Positions 1-5,650 of a stretch of 5,650 nt of DNA are shown one piece after another. This DNA comes from Actinomycetota bacterium (GTDB lineage Bacteria > Actinomycetota > Acidimicrobiia > Acidimicrobiales > BP-101), in NCBI GenBank assembly GCA_030838265.1, contig JAUTXA010000116.1:1-5650 (forward strand). The letters run 5' to 3'. How positions within the stretch are numbered: the first letter of the stretch is position 1; every line of letters begins with the position of its first letter. The notes below the pieces were generated by a model, which did no database searches, was not told the origin of the DNA, and saw only the letters and a program-made list of their open reading frames with translations. The translations under genes and the position numbers were made by a program.

Positions 1-473
1 GGGCCGAGGCCTTCTGGGACGCGGTCGTCGGCGCCGGGGTCACCCCGGCCGGGCTCGGGGCGCGTGACACCCTGCGGCTCGAGGCCGGCCTGCCCCTGCA
101 CGGCCACGAGCTGGGGCCCGGCATCACGCCGCTCCAAGCGGGCCTGGGCTGGGTCGTCTCGTGGGAGAAGGGCACCTTCCACGGCCGGGCCGCCCTCGAG
201 ATGGAGCGCGAGCGGGGGATCCGGCGTCGCCTCCGGGGCCTTGACGTAACCGGTCGTCAGCCCCCGCGCGAGGGGTACTCCGTCCTCATCGATGGCAAGC
301 CCGAGGGCCAAGTCACCAGCGGCAACTTCTCGCCCATCCTCGAGCGGGGCATCGCCCTCGCCTTCGTGCCGCCCGACGTCGAGGTCGGGGCCGAGGTGGC
401 GGTCGACATCCGGGGCACCGCCGTCCCCGCCACCGTGGTCAAGCCGCCGTTCGTGGCCAAGAAGGGATCCTGA
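1..473 (+). CDS. gcvT: Aminomethyltransferase, glycine cleavage T-protein (3' part; 5' end outside window)
   Basis: The T-protein takes the aminomethyl group carried on lipoyl-GcvH, transfers the methylene carbon to tetrahydrofolate and releases ammonia. It is cytosolic. The reading frame is open from base 3 and ends at TGA 471-473, giving about 156 residues. T-proteins are usually about 360-370 residues, so a little over half is missing to the left. Seen in the sequence: the family signature GLGARDTLRLEAGLPLHGHE (bases ~54-113), the run TPLQAGLGWVVSWEK, and a C-terminal barrel segment with VTSGNFSPILERGIALAFV (bases ~312-368), which is typical of the GCV_T C-terminal domain. The end is rich in Val and Lys, as expected (VVKPPFVAKKGS). 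The stop lies 3 bases before the gcvPA start, so the two genes are almost certainly in one operon. An internal ATG at 201 is not the start, because conserved sequence continues upstream of it. Identity is secure from the motifs and from the gcvP genes behind it. Confidence 0.96.
   Translation, partial: AEAFWDAVVGAGVTPAGLGARDTLRLEAGLPLHGHELGPGITPLQAGLGWVVSWEKGTFHGRAALEMERERGIRRRLRGLDVTGRQPPREGYSVLIDGKPEGQVTSGNFSPILERGIALAFVPPDVEVGAEVAVDIRGTAVPATVVKPPFVAKKGS
462..467 (+). promoter_or_regulatory. Ribosome binding site for gcvPA (inside the gcvT 3' end)
   Basis: AAGGGA sits 9 bases before the GTG at 477, within the last codons of gcvT. It supports GTG 477 as the gcvPA start, together with the family-typical first residues MGHFVPHT encoded from there. 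Confidence 0.6.
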
Positions 474-476
474 GTC

Positions 477-1811
477 GTGGGCCACTTCGTCCCCCACACC
501 GACGCCGAGATCGCCGAGATGCTGGCCTTCGTCGGCCTGTCGTCGCTCGACGAGCTCTTCGAGGCGGTGCCCGCCGCCCTTCGCCTGGCCGGAGGCCTCG
601 ACCTTGCCCCCGGTCTGAGCGAGCCCGACGTGGCCGTTGAGATGGAGCGCCTGGCGGACGCCAACGTGGCCGTCGGCCGAGACCTCGTCTGCTTCGCCGG
701 CGGCGGGGCCTACGACCACGAGATCCCCTCGGTCGTGCGCCGGGTGGCGTACCGGTCGGAGTACGTCACCGCCTACACGCCGTATCAGCCCGAGGTCTCG
801 CAGGGCGTGCTGCAGACCCTGTTCGAGTACCAGACCCTCATCGCCCGGCTCACCGGGCTGCCCATCGCCAACGCCTCGCTCTACGACGGCGCCACGGCGT
901 GCGTCGAGGCCGTCAATCTGGCGGTGGCGGCGACGGGCAACCAGCGGGTTCTCGTGAGCCGCGGCGTCAACCCGCAGTGGCGCGAGGTGGTGCGGACGTA
1001 CGCGGTCGGCACCGGTCACGAGATCGAGGAGATCGCACTCGAGGACGGGCTCACGGCCTGGTCGTCGGTGAGCGGCTCGGCCGGCGCCGTCCTCGTGCAG
1101 TACCCCAACTACCTGGGTTGCCTCGAAGACCTGGCCGAGGCCCGGCGGGTGGCCGACGCCACCGGTGCGCTGCTGCTCGTGGCCTTCGACCCCGTGGCCG
1201 CCGGCCTGGTCCGCAGCCCCGGCTCCTACGGTGCCGACGTGGTGGTGGGGGAGGGGCAGCCCTTCGGCACGCCGCTCGGCTTCGGCGGGCCCTACCTCGG
1301 CTTGTTCGCCTGCAAGCAGGAGCACGTGCGCCGGCTGCCCGGTCGCCTGGTCGGCGAGACGGTCGACACCGAGGGGCGCCGGGCCTACGTCACCACGCTC
1401 AGGACGCGCGAGCAGGACATCCGACGCGAGAAGGCGTCGTCCAACGTCTGCACCAACCAGACCCTCATCGCCGTGTGCTGCACCATCCAGCTGGCCTGGC
1501 TTGGCACCGCCGGGCTGCGGGAGATGGCTCTGCGCTGCGCCCGGGCCACTCGCTACACCCGCGAGGCGGTGCTGGCCATCGACGGCGTGGGTCCGCTGGC
1601 CTCCGCGCCCGTCCTGCGGGAGTTCGCCATCTCGCTGCCCAACGGCATGAGCGGCGAGACGGTCGTCGAGCGCATGGCCGACGAAGGCTTCCTGGCCGGC
1701 ATCCCGCTCGGTGCGGAGTACGGCGGCGGATTGCTCATCGCCGCCACCGAGCGCCGCACCCGCACCGAGATCGACGCCTATGCCGCCGCCCTCGAGAAGG
1801 TGGTCCGATGA
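477..1811 (+). CDS. gcvPA: Glycine dehydrogenase (decarboxylating) subunit 1, P-protein N-terminal subunit
   Basis: This is the alpha subunit of the two-subunit P-protein. With GcvPB it forms the PLP enzyme that decarboxylates glycine and loads the aminomethyl group onto lipoyl-GcvH in the cytosol. The protein is 444 residues, a normal length for the family (about 440-450). Landmarks: N-terminal MGHFVPHTDAEIAEML; FAGGGAYDHEIP (73-84); the strongly conserved segment at 99-120, beginning AYTPYQPEVSQG and ending FEYQT; SLYDGATACVEA (134-145); GEGQPFGTPLGFGGPYLG (258-275); and REQDIRREKASSNVCTNQ (311-328). This half keeps the aminotransferase fold but has no PLP lysine, which is supplied by GcvPB. 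The start is GTG 477, with a ribosome site 9 bases upstream and 3 bases after the gcvT stop. The stop overlaps the gcvPB start as ATGA, implying translational coupling and roughly equal subunit synthesis. No frameshift or missing segment is seen. Confidence 0.97.
   Translation: MGHFVPHTDAEIAEMLAFVGLSSLDELFEAVPAALRLAGGLDLAPGLSEPDVAVEMERLADANVAVGRDLVCFAGGGAYDHEIPSVVRRVAYRSEYVTAYTPYQPEVSQGVLQTLFEYQTLIARLTGLPIANASLYDGATACVEAVNLAVAATGNQRVLVSRGVNPQWREVVRTYAVGTGHEIEEIALEDGLTAWSSVSGSAGAVLVQYPNYLGCLEDLAEARRVADATGALLLVAFDPVAAGLVRSPGSYGADVVVGEGQPFGTPLGFGGPYLGLFACKQEHVRRLPGRLVGETVDTEGRRAYVTTLRTREQDIRREKASSNVCTNQTLIAVCCTIQLAWLGTAGLREMALRCARATRYTREAVLAIDGVGPLASAPVLREFAISLPNGMSGETVVERMADEGFLAGIPLGAEYGGGLLIAATERRTRTEIDAYAAALEKVVR
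1794..1800 (+). promoter_or_regulatory. Ribosome binding site for gcvPB (inside the gcvPA 3' end)
   Basis: GAGAAGG ends 7 bases before the ATG at 1808. It fixes the gcvPB start at the 4-base ATGA overlap, although the same frame stays open far upstream through gcvPA. Confidence 0.65.
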
Positions 1812-3382
1812 CCGACCCCACGACCGGGGTCAAGACCGTCTCGGGCGGACGGGCGAGCAGCGCGCCACTCATGGGACGGGACGAGGAGCCCACCCTGTTC
1901 GAGCTCTCGGTGACCGGGCGCACCGCTGCGTCGTTCCGCACCAGCGGCCTGCCCGAGTGGTCGGCCGAGGAGCTGGTGCCGGCCGACCACCTGCAGACTG
2001 AGCCGACGCCGGTGGCCGAGATCTCCGAGCGCGACCTGGTCGCCCACTTCACCCGCCTCACTCACCGCCAGTACTCGGTCGACCTGGGGGCTTACCCGCT
2101 CGGCAGCTGCACCATGAAGTACAACCCCAAGCTCTGCGACGAGGCCGCCTCGCTGGCCGGCCTGGCCAACATCCACCCCGCCGCCCCGCCGTCGCTGACC
2201 CAGGGCTGGCTCGAGCTGCTGGTCGAGCTCGAGGACATCCTCTGCTCGATCACCGGCATGAAGGCCGCCACCCTGCAGCCCCCGGCCGGTGCGGCGGGCG
2301 AGCTCACCGGGCTGCTGCTCATGCGGGCCTGGCATGCGGCCCAGGGCCGCCAGCGCACCAAGGTGATCATCCCCGACTCGGCCCACGGCACCAACCCGGC
2401 GTCGGTGACTCTCGGCGGCTACCAGACCGTCACCGTGCCATCGGACGAACGGGGCCTGGTCGACGTGGCCGCCCTGCGCGAGCGACTCGACGACGACGTG
2501 GCCGGCATCATGTTGACCAACCCCAACACTCTCGGCCTCTTCGAGGAGGACATCGTCGAGATCGCCGGCGCCGTCCACGAGGTCGGGGGCCTTCTCTACT
2601 ACGACGGGGCCAACCTCAACGCCATCCTCGGCATCACCCGGCCGGGTGACATGGGCTTTGACATCGTGCACATGAACCTGCACAAGACCTTCGCCGTCCC
2701 CCACGGCGGCGGCGGCCCCGGAGCCGGTCCGGTGGCGGTGAGCCCGCGGCTGGCCGAGTACCTGCCGGGGCCCATGCCCATCCGCCATGACGACGGCACC
2801 TACGGGTGGATGACGCCGGCCCGCTCGATCGGCCGAGTCCACGGGTGGCATGGCAACGGGCTGGCGTTGGCCCGGGCCTACAGCTACATCCTCGCCAACG
2901 GCGGGGACGGCCTGAAGCGGGTGGCCGAGGCCGCGGTGCTCAACGCCACCTGGCTGCGGCACCGGCTGCGCGGGACATACGACATCCCCTACGACCGCCC
3001 CAACATGCACGAGTTCGTGGCGGCCGCCACCAACCTCAAGAAGGCCAAGGGCATCAAGGCTCTCGACGTGGCCAAGCGCCTTCTCGAGGAGGGCTTCCAC
3101 GCGCCCACCGTCTACTTCCCGCTCATCGTCGACGAGGCCCTAATGATCGAGCCCACCGAGACCGAGAGCCCCCAGACCTTGGTGGCCCTGGCCGAGGCCC
3201 TCGAGCGCATCGCGGCCGACACCGGCGAGAGCGCCAAGGCCGCGCCCCGCACCTCGCCGGTGGGACGGGTGGACGAGGCCCGCGCCGCCCGCCAACTGAT
3301 TCCGACCTTCGACGCCCGCCCCGTCACCTCGACCGGCGACGAGGCGGCCGACACCATGGAGTCACCGGCCGCCCGCTTCTGA
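1808..3382 (+). CDS. gcvPB: Glycine dehydrogenase (decarboxylating) subunit 2, P-protein C-terminal subunit
   Basis: This is the beta subunit of the split P-protein and carries the PLP-binding lysine for glycine decarboxylation. Seen in the 524-residue product: PTLFELSVTGR (~28-38), which opens the conserved region; LGSCTMKYNPK (98-108); PAGAAGELTGLL; DSAHGTNPAS (190-199); the cofactor-site segment DGANLNAI (266-273); NLHKTF, where K293 is the expected Schiff-base lysine; and a glycine-rich loop PHGGGGPGAGPV directly after it. The conserved region ends near AAPRTSPVGRVDEARAARQ (to ~496). About 22-28 further residues up to PAARF are not conserved as far as I can judge, which makes the protein longer than the usual ~475-490. 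The ATG lies in the ATGA overlap with gcvPA, with GAGAAGG upstream. The frame is open back to base 899, but that part lies under gcvPA in another frame and is not protein. It is the last gene of the operon; a hairpin follows 11 bases after the stop. Confidence 0.97.
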   Translation: MTDPTTGVKTVSGGRASSAPLMGRDEEPTLFELSVTGRTAASFRTSGLPEWSAEELVPADHLQTEPTPVAEISERDLVAHFTRLTHRQYSVDLGAYPLGSCTMKYNPKLCDEAASLAGLANIHPAAPPSLTQGWLELLVELEDILCSITGMKAATLQPPAGAAGELTGLLLMRAWHAAQGRQRTKVIIPDSAHGTNPASVTLGGYQTVTVPSDERGLVDVAALRERLDDDVAGIMLTNPNTLGLFEEDIVEIAGAVHEVGGLLYYDGANLNAILGITRPGDMGFDIVHMNLHKTFAVPHGGGGPGAGPVAVSPRLAEYLPGPMPIRHDDGTYGWMTPARSIGRVHGWHGNGLALARAYSYILANGGDGLKRVAEAAVLNATWLRHRLRGTYDIPYDRPNMHEFVAAATNLKKAKGIKALDVAKRLLEEGFHAPTVYFPLIVDEALMIEPTETESPQTLVALAEALERIAADTGESAKAAPRTSPVGRVDEARAARQLIPTFDARPVTSTGDEAADTMESPAARF

Positions 3383-3393
3383 TCGCTGTTCCT

Positions 3394-3430
3394 GCGAGGA
3401 AATCGCCCGCCATCCGGGCAACTTCCTCGC
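3394..3430. terminator. Two-tier hairpin between convergent genes, probable bidirectional terminator
   Basis: The outer arms GCGAGGAA (3394-3401) and TTCCTCGC (3423-3430) pair perfectly over 8 bp. Inside, GCCCG (3405-3409) and CGGGC (3415-3419) pair over 5 bp with a 5-base loop, and 3-base internal bulges separate the two stems. It starts 11 bases after the gcvPB stop (+) and lies 17 bases past the DUF2752 stop (-), where a shared terminator would be expected. No T-run follows on either strand, so it is not a textbook intrinsic terminator. That is common in high-GC actinobacteria. The pairing is seen; termination is inferred. Confidence 0.6.
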
Positions 3431-3447
3431 CGGTTCACGGCAAAGGC

Positions 3448-3819
3448 TCAAACGAAGTGGAAGCGGTGGAGCTGGAAGAGCCATGAGGCGGCGACGGCGG
3501 CGGCGGCGAGGAGGACGGGGAACGACGCCGCCCGCCAGCGGGGCCGGGCCAGCAGCACGATGGCGGTCACCACGGCGGCGATGCCGAAGGGGTTGGCGGA
3601 GAAGGCGGCGTGCAGGTTGAGGCGCATCGTGGCCTTGACGCTGGTGGTCAGCCCGCACAGGGGGCAGGGCACGCCGGTGGTCATGCGCAGGGGGCACGGC
3701 AGACCTGGGTCGTGGGGGAGATGCGGCAACACGAGGCCGAGGCCGAGCATGGTGGCGCCGAGCCACCGGAAGGGCGCCAGACCGGTGGTGAAGCGGTGGT
3801 TGAGGGCAACGGTGGCCAC
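3448..3819 (-). CDS. DUF2752 family small membrane protein
   Basis: The predicted product is 123 residues, a normal size for DUF2752; the biochemical function of this family is not established. The hallmark is visible: CPLRMTTGVPCPLCGLTTS (residues 42-60), with cysteines C42, C52 and C55, followed by a short amphipathic stretch and NPFG (76-79). This matches the family pattern of Cys-Pro, then TG(V/I)xCPxCG(L/M)T, then an NP motif. Three hydrophobic segments are seen at about 17-33, 76-92 and 99-115, so it is probably an inner-membrane protein. The start is the GTG at 3819, 19 bases after the LLM gene stop. No good ribosome site precedes it, so the start is less certain than the identity. The next in-frame Met (residue 24) lies within the first hydrophobic segment and is unlikely. 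It is probably the last gene of the minus-strand cluster and ends near the shared hairpin. The paired cysteines could bind metal or form a disulfide, which is speculation. Confidence 0.85.
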   Translation of the reverse strand: MATVALNHRFTTGLAPFRWLGATMLGLGLVLPHLPHDPGLPCPLRMTTGVPCPLCGLTTSVKATMRLNLHAAFSANPFGIAAVVTAIVLLARPRWRAASFPVLLAAAAVAASWLFQLHRFHFV

Positions 3820-3838
3820 CGACCAACGGTAGTGCCGC

Positions 3839-5020
3839 TCAGGTCGAGGGAGTCGACTCCTTGGCCGCCTTCTCGGCGTGATGGTCGGCGACGGCCTGCA
3901 TCACGGCCGACGCGGCCGAGCCGATGAACTCCGGCCGGTTGGCCGCCGCCCAGTCCCGCGACGTGACGAGTGAGGGCGTCGAGCCTTGGAACAGGGGCAT
4001 GACCTCGCGGGCGAACAATTCATAGGAGCGCAGCGTGGCCTCGCGGTCGGCCCACTCGTGGGCCATGAACAGGTAGGTGCCGAAGCCCCCGGACTGGTCG
4101 ACGAGGCGCTGGATCTGGGCCACGGCCATGTCGGGAGTGCCGATGATGGCCAGGCCGGTGCCGGTGATGGCGTCGACCATCGAGACGGTGTCGTCGGCAT
4201 CGGGAGCAAGGGGGAGGGCGGCCACGTTGCGGAAGTAGTCGAGCCACTGGGGGAGGCCGTACTCGACGTCCTTGCGGGCCTGCTCCTCGGTCTCGGCGAT
4301 GTGCATGGGCCCGACCAGGCGCCACTGGGCCCGATCGACGGTGGTGCCGAACTCCTCGGCCCGCTCCTCCATGACGTCCCAGTGCAGCCCGAGGACGTCG
4401 AACCCGCCTGTCGAGGTGGCGCCCAGCGACAGGAGGCCGAGGCCGAAGCGCCCGGCGGCGCGCGGGCCGGCGGGCGAGACCTGAGCGGCCACCGACACCT
4501 CGAAGCGCGGGTGGCTGTAGGGCCGTAGCTGCAGGCGGGCGTCGCGCAGCGTGAACCAGTCGGTCTCGCGGGTCACGGGCTCGGACCCGTCGAGGAGGGC
4601 GAGGATGGCCTCGAGCGACTCCTCCATCATGGCTCGCTGCTGGCCGGGGTCGATGCCCATCATGTAGGCGTCCGACGGCAGGGCTCCGGGCCCGACGCCG
4701 AGCATGCTGCGCCCCCGCGTGAGGTGATCGAGCAACACCATGCGATCGGCCAGGATCAGCGGGTGGTGGTAGGGGAGTGACGAGACGCCGGTGCCGAGAC
4801 GAAGGTGCTTGGTCCGCTCGGCCGCGGTGGCGATGAACACCTCGGGCGAGGCGATGATCTCGAAGCCGGCGGAGTGGTGCTCGCCAAACCAGGCCTCGTC
4901 GTAGCCGAGCTGGTCGAGGCGGACGACGAGCTCGAGATCGCGCTCCAAGGCCAGCGTCGGGTTCTGGCCGACCGGATGGAATGGGGCCATGAAGATGCCA
5001 AAGCGCAACGGGCGATCCAT
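3839..5020 (-). CDS. LLM-class flavin-dependent monooxygenase, limonene 1,2-monooxygenase-like
   Basis: This is a member of the bacterial luciferase-like family (Bac_luciferase): TIM-barrel enzymes that use reduced flavin, usually supplied by a separate reductase, to oxygenate a substrate in the cytosol. The product is 393 residues from the ATG at 5020. Landmarks: an opening barrel strand, LRFGIFMAPFHPVGQNP (5-21); AWFGEHHS (43-50) with the family EHH; IIASPEVFIATAAERT (55-70); LGTGVSSLPYHHPL (75-88); LDHLTRGR (97-104); GVGPGALPSDAYMMGIDP (108-125); and, later, VAAQVSPAGPRAAGRFGLGL and LVGPMHIAETEEQA. The overall pattern and length resemble proteins annotated as limonene 1,2-monooxygenase (LimB-like) in actinobacteria. 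The true substrate cannot be read from the sequence, and no limonene-degradation genes lie nearby. A TTG at 5056 would add 12 residues, but those codons fall in a palindrome and do not look like family sequence, so ATG 5020 is preferred. The gene lies between the RDD gene (46-base gap) and the DUF2752 gene (19-base gap). Confidence 0.93.
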   Translation of the reverse strand: MDRPLRFGIFMAPFHPVGQNPTLALERDLELVVRLDQLGYDEAWFGEHHSAGFEIIASPEVFIATAAERTKHLRLGTGVSSLPYHHPLILADRMVLLDHLTRGRSMLGVGPGALPSDAYMMGIDPGQQRAMMEESLEAILALLDGSEPVTRETDWFTLRDARLQLRPYSHPRFEVSVAAQVSPAGPRAAGRFGLGLLSLGATSTGGFDVLGLHWDVMEERAEEFGTTVDRAQWRLVGPMHIAETEEQARKDVEYGLPQWLDYFRNVAALPLAPDADDTVSMVDAITGTGLAIIGTPDMAVAQIQRLVDQSGGFGTYLFMAHEWADREATLRSYELFAREVMPLFQGSTPSLVTSRDWAAANRPEFIGSAASAVMQAVADHHAEKAAKESTPST

Positions 5021-5026
5021 GGCTCG

Positions 5027-5056
5027 TTCGTAGCCGTCTCTTGACCAGCCGGTCAA
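5027..5056 (-). promoter_or_regulatory. Weak candidate promoter for the LLM gene, possibly leaderless
   Basis: On the minus strand, TTGACC (5056-5051) matches a -35 box at five of six positions. After an 18-base spacer comes TACGAA (5032-5027), a poor -10 box that lacks the usual final T. Only six bases then remain before ATG 5020, so transcription would begin at or next to the start codon. A leaderless transcript would also explain the lack of a good ribosome site close to the ATG. This is tentative, because the -10 match is weak. Confidence 0.22.
5041..5056. promoter_or_regulatory. Perfect palindrome upstream of the LLM gene, candidate operator
   Basis: TTGACC-AGCC-GGTCAA is an exact inverted repeat with 6-base arms and a 4-base centre. 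It lies 21-36 bases before the ATG of the monooxygenase gene and 10 bases after the RDD stop. Its size and symmetry fit a dimeric repressor site of the TetR, GntR or MarR kind. Read on the minus strand, its first arm TTGACC (5056-5051) also resembles a -35 box. The repeat is seen; its role is inferred. No regulator gene is present in the window. Confidence 0.45.
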
Positions 5057-5066
5057 CTCTCCGACG

Positions 5067-5618
5067 TCAGGTGCTGGGCGGCCGGCCGAAGGAGTCGGGC
5101 GGCGGCGCCAGCACCGAGGTGGGAATGACCAGCGTGCTCGAGAGCTTGTCGTGCCAGGTCATCTTGTCCTTGTCCCACAACATCCAGAAGAAGCCGAGGA
5201 AACAGGGGATCGCCGAGACGTAACGGCAGAGGTTGCGCAGGAGCGCCGTCCCCCATCCGAGAGCGCCGCCGTCAGCCACCCGGACCACCCTGATGTTCAT
5301 GATCTTCTTGCCGATCGTCTGACCGGCAAGGCCGCCCTCGAAGTACGCGAAGTAAGCGAAGTCGAGGATCGACTCGGCCCCGAAGAGGTTGTATCCGAAG
5401 GCCAGGTGGAATCCCGGCGCGCTCACGCCGGTGGCTCGGTGCAGGCCGCCGAAGAAGATGCTCTTGACGATCGCCAGGAGGATGCCGTCGATGATGGTGG
5501 CTATGAGGCGTTCTCCAAACCCGGCCCGAGTCACGCCCGGTGCTGGTCCGGCGCTGACGTAGCCACCACCCCACTGCGGCCCGGACGGCGGGGGAGGGGC
5601 GGGCGGCGGATAGCTCAC
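5067..5618 (-). CDS. RDD family membrane protein with proline-rich N-terminus
   Basis: The product is 183 residues. It has a low-complexity, proline/glycine-rich, probably disordered N-terminus (MSYPPPAPPPPSGPQWGGG, then to ~30), followed by an RDD domain. Seen: RAGFGERLIATIIDGILL (31-48), with the arginine (R37) and aspartate (D44) typical of the first helix; a second hydrophobic segment around 83-97; GLAGQTIGKKIMNIRVVRV (96-114), the usual linker; RNLCRYVSAIPCFLGFFWML (128-147) as the third helix; then WDKDKMTWHDKLSSTLVI (148-165), containing the late conserved Asp and the WHDKL ending. RDD proteins are inner-membrane proteins; some have been linked to ion transport, but most have no assigned role. 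The GTG start at 5618 gives the MSYPPP opening common in actinobacterial members. A GAGG lies 12 bases upstream, a rather long spacing. A short proline/serine tail follows the domain. It is probably the first gene of the minus-strand cluster. Confidence 0.88.
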   Translation of the reverse strand: MSYPPPAPPPPSGPQWGGGYVSAGPAPGVTRAGFGERLIATIIDGILLAIVKSIFFGGLHRATGVSAPGFHLAFGYNLFGAESILDFAYFAYFEGGLAGQTIGKKIMNIRVVRVADGGALGWGTALLRNLCRYVSAIPCFLGFFWMLWDKDKMTWHDKLSSTLVIPTSVLAPPPDSFGRPPST

Positions 5619-5650
5619 GGCGTCAGCAAACCTCGCCGTTCGGTCGGGGT

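Noticed and set aside
1..473. Glycine riboswitch expected for a gcv operon
   Set aside because: Such elements sit before the first gene of the operon, which is outside the window. All sequence here up to 473 is gcvT coding.
899..1807. Upstream extension of the gcvPB frame through gcvPA, looking like an 827-residue fusion
   Set aside because: The extension translates to Arg/Gly/Pro-rich sequence without motifs, lies beneath conserved gcvPA in another frame, and the ATG at 1808 has its own ribosome site.
1778..3100. Long antisense open frame of about 440 codons opposite gcvPB
   Set aside because: It is a by-product of the strong G/C third-position bias in gcvPB. The translation is low-complexity (Gly, Val, His, Arg, Gln) and shows no domain, while the opposite strand encodes an unmistakable enzyme.
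477..3382. Possible frameshift splitting a single long GcvP gene
   Set aside because: The two parts have complete, family-typical N- and C-termini and an ATGA start-stop overlap, which is the normal arrangement of genuine two-subunit P-proteins.
3483..3512. GGC/GAC triplet-rich run resembling a microsatellite
   Set aside because: It lies within DUF2752 coding sequence and encodes an alanine-rich membrane helix (residues 103-112). This is ordinary GC-biased codon use, not a regular repeat.
3362..3826. Alternative minus-strand frame of about 154 codons overlapping DUF2752
   Set aside because: It is Arg/Pro/His-rich with no hydrophobic segments, whereas the neighbouring frame shows the DUF2752 cysteine motif and membrane helices. 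It would also run into the end of gcvPB.
3986..4528. Plus-strand open frame of about 180 codons opposite the LLM gene
   Set aside because: It is a shadow frame with Gly/Asp/Val/Ala-biased content and no recognisable motif; the minus strand carries a clearly conserved protein.
5041..5223. Short plus-strand open frame opposite the RDD gene
   Set aside because: No ribosome site or recognisable content; it is antisense to a well-supported RDD coding region.

Overview
The window is GC-rich bacterial DNA, densely coding, with strong G/C bias at third codon positions and three genes predicted to start with GTG. The gene content (two-subunit glycine decarboxylase, a limonene-monooxygenase-like luciferase-family enzyme, a proline-rich RDD protein, DUF2752) and the codon bias suggest a high-GC actinobacterium. 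The split GcvP argues against the mycobacterial/streptomycete pattern of one long GcvP, and an Acidimicrobiia-like lineage is a reasonable guess. The taxonomy is inference, because no rRNA or other marker gene is present.

Left half, plus strand (1-3382): the distal part of a glycine cleavage operon. It holds the C-terminal ~156 codons of gcvT (aminomethyltransferase, T-protein), then complete gcvPA and gcvPB, which encode the two subunits of the PLP-dependent glycine decarboxylase (P-protein). The genes are packed tightly: 3 bases separate gcvT from gcvPA, and gcvPA and gcvPB overlap by 4 bases (ATGA). Together the products decarboxylate glycine on the lipoyl arm of GcvH and pass the methylene carbon to tetrahydrofolate. 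gcvH is not between these genes and must lie upstream or elsewhere.

Middle (3383-3447): a short convergent intergenic gap holding a clear two-tier inverted repeat (3394-3430), probably a shared bidirectional terminator.

Right half, minus strand (3448-5618, transcribed right to left): an RDD-family membrane protein, then a luciferase-like (LLM) flavin-dependent monooxygenase of the limonene 1,2-monooxygenase-like type, then a small DUF2752 membrane protein. The gaps are short (46 and 19 bases), so they may be co-transcribed. A perfect 6-4-6 palindrome (TTGACC-N4-GGTCAA) lies just upstream of the LLM start and may be an operator overlapping an internal promoter.

The window looks mostly like ordinary chromosomal metabolism. 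I see no mobile element, CRISPR array, RNA gene or convincing new system. The most checkable points are the palindrome before the LLM gene, the terminator hairpin, the non-conserved tail of GcvPB and the small membrane proteins flanking the LLM enzyme.
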